Positions 17,483 through 25,815 of a DNA stretch of 64,000 nt are shown here, piece after piece. The notes under the pieces are model-generated. The model ran no database searches and had not been told where the DNA came from. It worked only from the letters and a program-made list of their open reading frames with translations. The stretch's first letter is position 1. Each line of letters opens with the position of its first letter. The stretch is taken from the NCBI GenBank assembly GCA_030427705.1, contig JAUIBR010000001.1, positions 280,307 through 344,306 of the forward strand, given 5' to 3'. The stretch comes from a bacterium. Its GTDB lineage: Bacteria > Myxococcota_A > Bradymonadia > Bradymonadales > Bradymonadaceae. A program made the position numbers and the translations under genes.

Positions 17483-19387
17483 ATGAAAATCAAGAATATC
17501 GCACCACTTCTGGCCGCCGGACTCGTTTTGACGTTCGCTGCTTGCGGTGATGATGACGACCCAAAAGGTAATCCGAACAACGTTAACAACGTCAACAACG
17601 TTAACAATTCGAACAACGTCAATAACGTCAATAACGTCAATAACGTGAACAACGTTAACAACGTTAACAATTCGAATAACGTCAACAACTCGAACAACTC
17701 GAATAACTCGAACAACTCGAACAACTCGAATAACTCGAATAACTCGAACAACTCGAATAACTCGAATAACTCGAATAACTCGAATAACTCGAACAACTCG
17801 AATAACTCGAATAACGCGATGCCGAATCCGGCTGCGGCAACCCAGATTACCGACGTAATTGGCGGCACCGCCGGCATGATCGAAGGCGCGGCTGTGACGT
17901 ACGTGAAGCAAGCCGTTGGTGACGACGCTTCTGGCTTCTTCCTGCAGGCAACTCAGGACGGACCAGCGGTATTCGTTGCTGCTGACCTCACGACCACGAC
18001 GGTCGCGGTTGGTGATATCGTTACGTTGATGGCGGACACGATTGATACGTCCGCTGCGACGAATATTTCTGTTACGGCGTTCAGCTCGTTCATGGTGACC
18101 GATTCGGGCTACGACGTGACGATGCTGACGCAAGACGTTTCGGCCGCTGCCGACCTCGCGACGGCGCTCGCAAACTACGAGTCTGAATTGGTGACCGCAG
18201 CTGTTACCGTGACCAGCGACCTTCGATTTGCAGGGGTTGGCCACCTCCAGGCCGACGTCATGACGGCCGGCGCATCGGCCGATGTCACCGTCCGTTTCGA
18301 CGATTCGCTTAGCTCGCCAGCCTTCGGTTCAGGTTGCTCATTCACCGTGAATGACACGCCTCTTTGGCACTTTGCCGCCACGGCTCAATTGTCAGTTTAC
18401 GACCTCGCTGAGATTGACAGCATCACCTGCCCGGCTCCGACGGTCTCGGCTGCTGTGGCAAGCTCGACTACCGAAGTTGTCCTGACCTTCGACCGTGACA
18501 TCGACGACACCAGCATCACCGATGCTGCAACGCAATTCACGTTCGACAACGGCTTGACCGCTTCGGCTGCATCCGTCAACGGAAACGAAGTAACGCTCAC
18601 GACGTCGGCACAGACCGGCGGAACGACTTACACAGTCACGGTCGCCGATACGGTCCTCGATGTGTTGGGAACGGGCGTGGATATGAACAACAACACCGCG
18701 ATGTTCGGTGGATTTGTGACACCTGCAATGCTTCGACTCAATGAGATCAATCTGGACGGTGCCAGCGGATGCGACCTCATTGAGGTTCGCGTTGTTGGAG
18801 CCGGCTCCACAGCTGGCATTCAGGTCGGAGCTCGCGGTTCAAGCAGCGTTACGCTTCCGGACATCAATGTAAGCGTCAACGACTACATTGTTGTGCACTT
18901 CGGAAGCACTGCGAACTGCACCACCGCTGGTGTGGCCGACGAGACCACATCGCCGACTGATCAGGCGGCAGCGAACTTCCCAGAAAACTATGATACTGCC
19001 TACGACATCTACCAGCGCTCTGGCGGACTTACGGCAACCGACAATGTCGCCACTGTCGAAAACGCGCTTGGCGAAATCGTGGACGCTGTGCTGTTGCACG
19101 ACGCTTACGGCGCTTGCACAGGCGAGACCGCCGCTAGCGCGTCGGAAGCACTTGCAACAAACGTCGTAGCAGCAAACCAATGGCAGAATGTTGGAGGCGG
19201 AACGCCAGCTAATGGCTATGTTGACGAAGACTTCTGCAACCACGCTGCACCTCTCGATGGCGCAAGCGATGTCTCCACATCGATTTCTCGCATCGACGAT
19301 ACCGATGACAACGATAAAGACGATTGGTCAACCGCAGCTATCTCCTCAACCTGGGGAGCTAACAACGCCGGTCAATCCGACCTGTAG
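17483..19387 (+). CDS. Asn-rich lipoprotein with Big_5-like and lamin-tail-like domains
   Basis: 634-residue lipoprotein; the lipobox is TFAAC, followed by acidic residues and then about 80 residues of NNVNN and NNSNN repeats (about 32-112). After the linker come an OB-fold-like segment (about 118-320), an Ig-like Big_5 domain (about 325-410: STTEVVLTFDRDID, TTYTVTVADTVLD) and a lamin-tail-like beta domain (about 415-540: LRLNEINLDGASGCDLIEV). All this is typical of surface-attached proteins, and the linker probably holds the beta domains off the membrane. No catalytic motif. Transcribed alone and ended by a strong terminator just downstream. Confidence 0.82.
   Translation: MKIKNIAPLLAAGLVLTFAACGDDDDPKGNPNNVNNVNNVNNSNNVNNVNNVNNVNNVNNVNNSNNVNNSNNSNNSNNSNNSNNSNNSNNSNNSNNSNNSNNSNNSNNSNNAMPNPAAATQITDVIGGTAGMIEGAAVTYVKQAVGDDASGFFLQATQDGPAVFVAADLTTTTVAVGDIVTLMADTIDTSAATNISVTAFSSFMVTDSGYDVTMLTQDVSAAADLATALANYESELVTAAVTVTSDLRFAGVGHLQADVMTAGASADVTVRFDDSLSSPAFGSGCSFTVNDTPLWHFAATAQLSVYDLAEIDSITCPAPTVSAAVASSTTEVVLTFDRDIDDTSITDAATQFTFDNGLTASAASVNGNEVTLTTSAQTGGTTYTVTVADTVLDVLGTGVDMNNNTAMFGGFVTPAMLRLNEINLDGASGCDLIEVRVVGAGSTAGIQVGARGSSSVTLPDINVSVNDYIVVHFGSTANCTTAGVADETTSPTDQAAANFPENYDTAYDIYQRSGGLTATDNVATVENALGEIVDAVLLHDAYGACTGETAASASEALATNVVAANQWQNVGGGTPANGYVDEDFCNHAAPLDGASDVSTSISRIDDTDDNDKDDWSTAAISSTWGANNAGQSDL
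17576..17817 (+). repeat. NNx-coding satellite, 9-bp period, about 27 units
   Basis: Tandem array of aacaacNNN units: first V and S codons mixed, then a nearly pure run of aactcgaa(c/t)aa from about 17690 to 17817. Codons stay in frame throughout. The same unit recurs at 25894-26160 in the same orientation. Confidence 0.9.
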
Positions 19388-19410
19388 TCACAGTTAGACC
19401 AAAAAGATTT

Positions 19411-19442
19411 GGCCAGCACGGATCCCCGTGCTGGCCTTTTTT
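19411..19442 (+). terminator. rho-independent terminator
   Basis: Perfect 11-bp stem (ggccagcacgg / ccgtgctggcc) with a 4-base loop, followed by six T. It lies 24 bases after the stop of the Asn-rich lipoprotein gene. The stem is symmetric and A-rich upstream, so it could weakly act in both directions. Confidence 0.95.
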
Positions 19443-19556
19443 GTTAGTAAGACAGAGAGGCTTTAAGGCAGTAAGGGGCCTCGTTTTTTGTGCTGTTGGC
19501 AAATGCGCAATTTTTCAACTACATTCTCCCGGCACTAAACAAGCAGGGAGAAGACC

Positions 19557-20480
19557 ATGGGAGCTTGGGGCGAACTACCACCAGCGAATCCGGAAGGCGG
19601 CTCGTTGGGCGCTGACGACATTCAGATTCATCGACGCGATCCACACATGGGAGGCGTCACCAGCGGAGCGATCGAGCTCGCATGGGAAAAGGTCAAAGAA
19701 AAGCCGTTCGAGACGCTCTTCTTGGCCTTTCTATCGCTGATCTTCGGCGGAGGTAGTGGGAGTTGTAACAACATCCCCAACCCCGGCGGAGGAAGCAGTT
19801 ACGACGACGGCTCCCAGTACGACTACAACTACAACAACTCCGACTACACCTACGAGTTCTTCGGCGACTTCAATGTTCAGTCGTTCTTTGATTCGATAGG
19901 CGGGGATGCGACCGGCAACCTATTTGGCGGCATGGGCGCAGCCGAAATGGGAATCATCGTCGGTGTCATCATCGTCGTTTTCGTCGTCGGTATCGTCTTC
20001 TGGGTGATTGGCTCCCTGGTTCAGGGTGGTCAGGCCATCTTCTGGATGCGACATATCCGTGGGCAGAACTCTGATTTGGGCAAGAGCACCCGTGCGGTGG
20101 GCTTCCTGCTTCCCATCATGATCACCAATCTCTTGGTCGGCATCGCGACAATATTCGGACTGCTCTTCCTCATCGTGCCGGGCATCATCCTAGCGTTGGG
20201 TATGCAGTTCGTTCTGTACATCATCTGCGACAAGAACGTGGGTTATATCGAGGCGATGAAGACGAGCTGGAGGCTGACGGATGGCCATAAGGTCGACATC
20301 TTCATCCTGCTCATCATCCTCGCCCTATTGAATTTCGTAGGTTTGCTAGCGTGTTGCGTGGGAATCATCGCAACTATTGCAGTTGGCCAAGGCGCGATGG
20401 CTATCGTGTACGACCGTCTCGCGGAGCCAGGTAATGCTTACTTGGAATCCGGCGAAGAAATGAGCCACGTGTTCGAGTAA
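19557..20480 (+). CDS. integral membrane protein of unknown function
   Basis: 307-residue membrane protein. A hydrophilic N-terminus is followed by a first hydrophobic segment near 60, then a Gly/Asn/Tyr/Asp-rich, low-complexity loop (about 66-105), then at least four strong helices between 125 and 290. The pattern, including VPGIILALGMQFVLYIICDKN and MKTSWRLTDGHK, matches the DUF975/GlpQ-membrane-domain-like group found in many bacteria with unknown role. The start at 19557 follows GGGAGA. It has its own promoter region after the upstream terminator. No neighbouring gene explains it. Confidence 0.7.
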   Translation: MGAWGELPPANPEGGSLGADDIQIHRRDPHMGGVTSGAIELAWEKVKEKPFETLFLAFLSLIFGGGSGSCNNIPNPGGGSSYDDGSQYDYNYNNSDYTYEFFGDFNVQSFFDSIGGDATGNLFGGMGAAEMGIIVGVIIVVFVVGIVFWVIGSLVQGGQAIFWMRHIRGQNSDLGKSTRAVGFLLPIMITNLLVGIATIFGLLFLIVPGIILALGMQFVLYIICDKNVGYIEAMKTSWRLTDGHKVDIFILLIILALLNFVGLLACCVGIIATIAVGQGAMAIVYDRLAEPGNAYLESGEEMSHVFE

Positions 20481-20493
20481 CGCGGCACCGACC

Positions 20494-21198
20494 CTATTCA
20501 GCTGACCAGGCGTCGTATTTCTTTGCGGGGTCTGGTCCAGCGAACACCTGAACCGCTTTCAGCGGTTTTTCACCAGACTTAAAACTAACCTCGGCGTTGG
20601 CCGGCATGAAAATCATCGTGCCCGGTGCAACGGCATGCTCTGTGCCGTCGATCGTGATGGTTCCGTCGCCTTCAAGCACGTAGATGTACTCTTCGGTCTC
20701 GTCGCGATGGGCCGGAACCTCAGCGCCAGCTTCCATCGACAAAATGCCGACGAACGCATTGTCACCTGTGGCGAGGCTCGTGATCTGAGCCTTCCCATTT
20801 GGCGACTTGCGGCTGACCTGCTGCGCAGCTGGGGTCACCGCTGCCGCACGAGGAATTGCTGGACCCGACGCTGCCTCAGCGCAGGTTGGCGGCTCAAAAT
20901 CACGCCCTTCAAGGATGCGGCCCTCGCCCACTTTGAGCATGACCGGCATGCCTTCCCATTCTGCCAGGTCACCCGCAAACAATGGTGCGGGCGGTAGGAA
21001 CGCCGTTGGGACCTCCGCCGTCGTGACCATATCTGCCGTGAACTCTTCGCCGGCCTCAATATCACGTGTGGTCTTCAACACGGTGACAGTGTCTTTCATG
21101 GTTTTGATGGCGCTCTCGTCGGTCTCGGAGACCGATGCGCAGCCGGTAAACCAGATGGCGAGTGCGATTATCAATGATAGTCGTTTCAACATATTCAT
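20494..21198 (-). CDS. SAF-domain plus cupin lipoprotein
   Basis: 234-residue lipoprotein with lipobox FTGC (Cys20). Residues about 38-105 form a SAF-like domain (TVTVLKTTRDIEAGEEFTADM, then VGEGRILEGRDFE), the type seen in flagellar P-ring chaperone and CpaB pilus proteins. Residues about 140-228 are a cupin: VPAHRDETEEYIYVLEGDG supplies His and Glu metal ligands, and GTMIFMPANAEVSF is the second motif, although its usual His is replaced by Asn. Combining SAF and cupin in one lipidated protein is unusual to my knowledge. Role unknown; metal-dependent binding of a small ligand at the cell surface is a guess. Confidence 0.72.
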   Translation of the reverse strand: MNMLKRLSLIIALAIWFTGCASVSETDESAIKTMKDTVTVLKTTRDIEAGEEFTADMVTTAEVPTAFLPPAPLFAGDLAEWEGMPVMLKVGEGRILEGRDFEPPTCAEAASGPAIPRAAAVTPAAQQVSRKSPNGKAQITSLATGDNAFVGILSMEAGAEVPAHRDETEEYIYVLEGDGTITIDGTEHAVAPGTMIFMPANAEVSFKSGEKPLKAVQVFAGPDPAKKYDAWSAE

Positions 21199-21213
21199 TC
21201 CTTGAAGGTCTGA

Positions 21214-22140
21214 TTAGAGAACACGCACAACTGTGGGTTCTTCTGAAGCATCTAGTGAATCTTGTGCGGCGCCATCATGCCATGCGGCGATGAGAAGCGC
21301 ACTTGCCTTACCCCAAACCACATTTCCATGAGCATCTATTGCGATCGCACCGATCATTCGACCGCGTTCGGCGCTCTCGTCGATGGACTTTCGCATCGCA
21401 TCCTCAAGCGACGCGCCATCTTCAACGCGCACGACAACGCGAACCGCGAATCCCTCGTCTACGATGTCTTCGCCGATTCCGGTCACGCTGATGGCAGCAG
21501 CAGGGCTGGCGAAGTTACCGGCAGCGGTCGCGGAATCGGAGACGCGGCCGAGCCGCTCAAAACCGCGTCCGCCAGTCGAGGTTCCCACCGCCAAGTTGCC
21601 ATCGATGTCGATCGCAACGACACCGATGGTTCCTGTGCGATCCGAACGCCCCTCGGCGACGACATCAGCGGGGTCGCGGCGAAACCCTCCGGTCCGCTCC
21701 GCACTCCATTCGCTGATCCGTTTATCGGTTCGGGGGTCATAGGTCGGTAGGTTCATCTCGCGGGCGAGTTCTTGCGCACCCCGGCCGGAGGTCACACGGT
21801 CTGGAAAGTCCTGAAGGTAGCGGGCCATCGTGATGGGATTTTGTACGCCTTCAACATTGATAACACCCGAGAACGCGCGTGAAGTTCCGTCCATGACGCT
21901 TGCGCTCATGCGGACGTTGCCATCGGCCTGAAGCACGGAGCCAGTGCCTGCGTTGAAGTTAGGGTCATCTTCCAGCAGGCGGCATCCCTCTTCTACGACA
22001 TCCATCGCAGCATTGCCGGCATCCAGTTTCGACTGCAGCAACGTGGCAATCCGCCTGATGCTCTCGCGCACAGCGGGCCGCCGGGACGGGTCACGAAAGG
22101 CGCGTCCTGCTCCACCGTGGATGATGACGCGCGGTTTCAC
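21214..22140 (-). CDS. isoaspartyl peptidase / L-asparaginase (Ntn hydrolase)
   Basis: 308-residue plant-type asparaginase that autoprocesses before the nucleophile Thr171 in the RTGTIGVVAID block. Other marks are HGGAG at residues 8-12, the NFNAGTGSVL block and STGG just after the Thr. It cleaves isoaspartyl dipeptides and asparagine. No signal peptide, so cytoplasmic. The start is GTG at 22140, which overlaps the TGA of a 56-residue upstream frame (GTGA), suggesting coupling. In an organism with very Asn-rich secreted proteins, turnover of Asn and isoaspartyl residues may matter more than usual; that is speculation. Confidence 0.9.
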   Translation of the reverse strand: MKPRVIIHGGAGRAFRDPSRRPAVRESIRRIATLLQSKLDAGNAAMDVVEEGCRLLEDDPNFNAGTGSVLQADGNVRMSASVMDGTSRAFSGVINVEGVQNPITMARYLQDFPDRVTSGRGAQELAREMNLPTYDPRTDKRISEWSAERTGGFRRDPADVVAEGRSDRTGTIGVVAIDIDGNLAVGTSTGGRGFERLGRVSDSATAAGNFASPAAAISVTGIGEDIVDEGFAVRVVVRVEDGASLEDAMRKSIDESAERGRMIGAIAIDAHGNVVWGKASALLIAAWHDGAAQDSLDASEEPTVVRVL

Positions 22141-22307
22141 CCCTCGCCCTTTCGTATGAAGTAGACCAAGGTTGCGGCGAACACGAGTCCGACGAGCACG
22201 CCGATTCCCTCGAACGGAACGACGACATAGCCACCTAAACAGCCCGGTTCGGCTGAGGGTGGTGGCGCGGCTTGCGCCATGATGGCAAGGTGTAGCAATG
22301 ACTGCAT
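22137..22307 (-). CDS. small single-pass membrane protein
   Basis: 56-residue frame immediately upstream of and overlapping the asparaginase start (GTGA). It encodes a weakly hydrophobic N-terminus, a Pro/Ala-rich patch (AQAAPPPSAEPG), a clear membrane helix (GIGVLVGLVFAATLVYF) and a short basic tail RKGEG. The overlapping stop/start argues that it is translated. Its ATG at 22307 lies inside the start region of the divergent lipoprotein gene (overlap 10 bases); an internal ATG at 22280 would avoid that. It resembles small membrane proteins seen in front of cytosolic enzymes, with no known function. Confidence 0.6.
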   Translation of the reverse strand: MQSLLHLAIMAQAAPPPSAEPGCLGGYVVVPFEGIGVLVGLVFAATLVYFIRKGEG

Positions 22308-23209
22308 GGCGCGAAATTACCCCGTGTTATCCACTACTGACAAGCCTGATGACTCTTGTCGTTTTGGCGCTTTGCTCGTGCGCCACGCCACCTCCTGAAG
22401 TCGCGCGAGAGCCAGTCGACGCCATCATTTTGGCACGCGCGGATGTGCAGCAGGTGGAGGTCTCACAGGCATGGGTCGTAGCCCTCACCGATACAGGTTT
22501 CCGCGTTCGCAACGCATTTGGCGAAGACAATTGTGCACCAAAGACCCGCCCACTGGGCAAGTTTGGACTGACAGGTGCCGAGGTTCGCTACGTTACGAAG
22601 GGCGGCGATTCAATCATCTTCGACCTATCCACGTGCACGGAAACCGTCGCGGGCGTTGTCCCGCATATCGTGGAGTCTGTCTCTCTGTGGAGCCCACTGG
22701 GCACCCTCTTCATCGCACAGCAAGAGCTTAAGCGCGTGGTCTACACGGCCGACGGTGAGCTCGCTGGGGGCGTCCCCGGGCGACCGCGGACACTGGCGTT
22801 CTCGCCCACCGATGAACATCTTCTCTGGCTCGACGAAAAGGGCTGCGCGCAGTTTTGGGACGTGGGTGGTGAGCTGATCGAGCTGGACTGCGATGCGGTC
22901 TGGCTTGGCTACTCCCGCCGGGGCCCCGTGGTCGTGGGACCTGATTGGGTTCATGTCTGGGATGGGGGAACACGCATCGCCAATTGCCCGAGGTATGGCG
23001 ACCCGTTGCACGTGGTTGATGAGTTCTTGTTCTCGCGTATCGGCGACCAAGTCGAGCTGCGCAGTATGGTGACTTGCGGACGTGTCGCGATGCTTAAACG
23101 TGAGGTCCGAAAGGTGGACGGACGCGAATCGCGGGTCGTCTTCTACGGTGAACGTGAGATCAGCGTGCAGCAGCTCGCGCAGGTTGTGGCGCAAGCGCGA
23201 TTGAAATAA
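22298..23209 (+). CDS. hypothetical lipoprotein
   Basis: 303-residue predicted lipoprotein. The N-terminal hydrophobic stretch ends in LALCSC, a usable lipobox. The remainder is a series of short beta-strand blocks (TGFRVRNAFGEDN, SIIFDLSTCTETV, RTLAFSPTDEHLLWLDEKG, FWDVGGELIELD) that look like a WD40/beta-propeller of few blades. I do not recognise a family. It is 34 bases upstream of pfkA on the same strand. The start at 22298 has AAGG about eight bases upstream; a second ATG at 22349 is possible. Function unknown. Confidence 0.6.
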   Translation: MTAWREITPCYPLLTSLMTLVVLALCSCATPPPEVAREPVDAIILARADVQQVEVSQAWVVALTDTGFRVRNAFGEDNCAPKTRPLGKFGLTGAEVRYVTKGGDSIIFDLSTCTETVAGVVPHIVESVSLWSPLGTLFIAQQELKRVVYTADGELAGGVPGRPRTLAFSPTDEHLLWLDEKGCAQFWDVGGELIELDCDAVWLGYSRRGPVVVGPDWVHVWDGGTRIANCPRYGDPLHVVDEFLFSRIGDQVELRSMVTCGRVAMLKREVRKVDGRESRVVFYGEREISVQQLAQVVAQARLK

Positions 23210-23243
23210 GACGTTAGCTGAATTTTATCCAAGGAGCCGAACG

Positions 23244-24305
23244 ATGCGGGTTGGAGTTTTGACTGGTGGGGGTGATTGCCCCGGGCTTAATGCCGTCATT
23301 CGCGCAGTATCAAAGAGCCTCATGATTCACTGTGACGCCACAGTGGTCGGATTCGAAGAGGGGTTCTACGGCCTGATCGAGCGCAAATCTCGGGAGCTCA
23401 GCTACAAAGATGTCAGTGGGATTTTGGCTCAAGGTGGGACCATTCTTGGGACCCATAACAAAGCGAATCCGCTGAGTTATTTTGGTGCTGACGGGGCCGA
23501 TGTTTCTGACCAGGTTGTGGACTACTACAACGAGCTTGAACTCGATGGGCTTGTCGTCATCGGCGGCGATGGCACCATGTCCATCTCGCACGAGATGCAG
23601 AAGAAGGGCATCAATATCGTTGGCGTCCCAAAGACCATCGACAACGACCTGATGTCGACGGATCGCACGTTTGGCTTCGATACCGCAGTGGCTATTGCGA
23701 CTGAGGCGGTGGACCGATTGCAGACGACCGGTCAGTCTCACAAACGCATCATGATTTTGGAGACGATGGGCCGTTATGCGGGCTGGATTGGAATTGAATC
23801 CGCAATCGCTGGCGGAGCCGATGTTTGCCTGATTCCGGAGATTCCATACGATATCGAGAAGGTCATTGAGTACTGCGAAGCGCGCGAGGAACGCCAGCGA
23901 TTCACAATCATCGTCGTGGCGGAAGGCGCAGCGCCGAAAGGTGGCTCGTTCGTCGTTCGCGAAACCGTCGAAGATAGCCCAGACCCTGTGCGACTGGGTG
24001 GCATCGGTAATGCTGTGAAGGCGCAGTTGGAGCCGTACCTGGACTCCGAGATTCGCACCACGATCTTGGGTCATGTCCAGCGCGGCGGCACCCCAACTGC
24101 TTTCGACCGCATCCTCGCGTCCCAATACGGCGCGGCAGCGGCGCGCCTGGTCATGAACGGTGAGTTCGATCGAATGGTGGCGCTGCAGGATGGCGATGTG
24201 ACGTCCGTGCCATTGGTGGAAGTTGCAAACAAGGTGAAAACCGTGCCACTAGATTCCACGCTGTTCGACGCCGCCCGCGCCGTCGGCATGTCATTTGGAG
24301 ACTAG
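23244..24305 (+). CDS. pfkA: 6-phosphofructokinase (group III type)
   Basis: 353-residue phosphofructokinase that phosphorylates fructose-6-phosphate in glycolysis. Motifs are GVLTGGGDCPGLN at 4-16, GGDGT at 107-111, PKTIDNDL at 129-136 and RGGTPTAFDRIL near 280. Two key positions are split: Gly110 (equivalent to E. coli Gly104) predicts ATP use, whereas Lys130 (equivalent to Gly124) is typical of PPi-dependent enzymes. This Gly/Lys combination marks the mixed-substrate group III enzymes, which in characterised members use ATP or PPi. AAGGAG eight bases upstream supports the start. The kinase gene begins six bases after its stop. Confidence 0.93.
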   Translation: MRVGVLTGGGDCPGLNAVIRAVSKSLMIHCDATVVGFEEGFYGLIERKSRELSYKDVSGILAQGGTILGTHNKANPLSYFGADGADVSDQVVDYYNELELDGLVVIGGDGTMSISHEMQKKGINIVGVPKTIDNDLMSTDRTFGFDTAVAIATEAVDRLQTTGQSHKRIMILETMGRYAGWIGIESAIAGGADVCLIPEIPYDIEKVIEYCEAREERQRFTIIVVAEGAAPKGGSFVVRETVEDSPDPVRLGGIGNAVKAQLEPYLDSEIRTTILGHVQRGGTPTAFDRILASQYGAAAARLVMNGEFDRMVALQDGDVTSVPLVEVANKVKTVPLDSTLFDAARAVGMSFGD

Positions 24306-24310
24306 TCTCA

Positions 24311-25750
24311 ATGCTTGAGCCCGGCTCGACGATCGCGGAACGATTCCAGATCACGAAGCTATTGGGACGTGGTGGGTTTGGAGAAACCTATGCCGCGAAG
24401 GACACGACCACCGGGCAAGACGTCGCGATAAAGCGCCTGTCGCTAGAGTCCGCGGAAGACTGGAAGAGCATCGAACTCTTCGAGCGCGAAGCCGCGATTC
24501 TAGAGTCACTGAACCACCCGCAAATCCCCGACTACGTCGACTTCATCAACTTCGATGATGACGATGTCGGGTATCTAATCCAAGAGCTTGCGCATGGGCA
24601 GCCATTGGGTCAGATGCTGTTGCAAGGACGCCGTTTTTCCGAAGATGAATGTCTGAGCATTGCCAGACAGGTATTGGATATTCTCGTCTACCTTTCCTCG
24701 CTTCATCCGCCTGTTGTTCACCGCGACATCAAACCCGATAACCTCATCTACAATGAAGACGGCACGGTCTATTTGGTGGACTTTGGAGCGGTTCGAGAGC
24801 TCGTCGGACACACGGTCTCGGGTAGTACGATGGTCGGAACGTTGGGTTATATGGCGCCCGAACAGCTGCAGGGGCAAGCGATGCCGTGCAGCGATATTTA
24901 CGGCCTGGGAATGACGTTGGTCCATCTGTTGACAGGTCAAGACCCTGCCAATCTGCCCAAGAAGCGGCTGAAGGTGGATTTTCAATCCCAGATAGAGTTG
25001 GCGCCGTCCTTCGAGCTTGTATTGGACATGATGCTCGAAGCTGTGCCCGAAGACCGCCTGGCGTCTGCCTCAGACGCACTCACCATGCTTGAAGGCACGA
25101 TGACGCTCTCTCCGAGTTCCACGAACAGTTCGAACTCGATCGACGCCCTGGTTTCTCAGCGTATTCGTCGTGAAGAAGAAGCGCGTGCCGAGCAACAACG
25201 ACAGATTGCGAAGCATCGAGCAGCGATTGCCCGGCAGAAAACTGACCTCGCGGGCTCGACACGTATTCAATCGGACAGCGAGGGGTATTTGCTAGTCTAC
25301 AAGCCCCCGTTGATGGCCAGATTTTCGGCTGAGCGCGCTGCCGGAGTGGTTATCGGATTGCTGGGTGGCATCGGTTTCACGGCTGTCATCGTTTGGGGAA
25401 TCTTGGCGGGATGGAACCTGGCAATCATGGCGAACGTTGGTATTTGGAGTGCGTTCTTTGGGCTGGCGGCGTTCGGCTGGGCTTGGTGGTCGGCCAAGGC
25501 TGTCTATCGAGACCAGGTCAACATTCGCGTGAATCCCAACGGCAATTTTCTGGTCTATCGCAGCGCCCGATTTCCCTTAGGCTATGGCGCTCGCCACGAA
25601 CTCGATATCGTGACGTATCCGTCGGGCCCTGATGAAGTCTATGGGATCGCCAGCGTAAGACTCGATGGCGAAAGCTATGATTTCCGACGCGTCTCGGATG
25701 CCGATGTCGCGCAATTCGACAAGTTCAATAAGCTCACCGGTGGTGATTGA
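24311..25750 (+). CDS. Ser/Thr protein kinase with membrane C-domain
   Basis: 479-residue eukaryote-like kinase. Kinase domain residues about 12-265: Gly-loop GRGGFGETY (19-27), Lys41, catalytic HRDIKPDN (137-144), DFG at 157-159 and APEQ. After a Ser/Asn-rich linker (about 272-286) and a charged coiled-coil (285-320) there are two membrane segments (about 350-400), then a short beta domain of about 75 residues that ends the protein. The kinase is therefore cytoplasmic and membrane-tethered at its C-terminal side. It follows pfkA by five bases on the same strand, so both are probably co-transcribed, a hint that glycolytic flux and kinase signalling are linked here. Confidence 0.9.
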   Translation: MLEPGSTIAERFQITKLLGRGGFGETYAAKDTTTGQDVAIKRLSLESAEDWKSIELFEREAAILESLNHPQIPDYVDFINFDDDDVGYLIQELAHGQPLGQMLLQGRRFSEDECLSIARQVLDILVYLSSLHPPVVHRDIKPDNLIYNEDGTVYLVDFGAVRELVGHTVSGSTMVGTLGYMAPEQLQGQAMPCSDIYGLGMTLVHLLTGQDPANLPKKRLKVDFQSQIELAPSFELVLDMMLEAVPEDRLASASDALTMLEGTMTLSPSSTNSSNSIDALVSQRIRREEEARAEQQRQIAKHRAAIARQKTDLAGSTRIQSDSEGYLLVYKPPLMARFSAERAAGVVIGLLGGIGFTAVIVWGILAGWNLAIMANVGIWSAFFGLAAFGWAWWSAKAVYRDQVNIRVNPNGNFLVYRSARFPLGYGARHELDIVTYPSGPDEVYGIASVRLDGESYDFRRVSDADVAQFDKFNKLTGGD

Positions 25751-25815
25751 CGCATGGAATCATGTGCGGTTTTGAGCAATACTTAGGCACTTGTGTTCGA
25801 TTTGGAGGATTTGAA

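Noticed and set aside
17576..17817. Tandem repeats that could be read as a CRISPR array
   Set aside because: Units are only 9 bp, contiguous and in frame with the gene; no spacers and no cas genes.
17321..18244. Long minus-strand open frame opposite the Asn-rich lipoprotein gene, rich in VIRV repeats
   Set aside because: It is the antisense of the NNx array; periodic codons keep all frames open. No start signal and no sensible protein.
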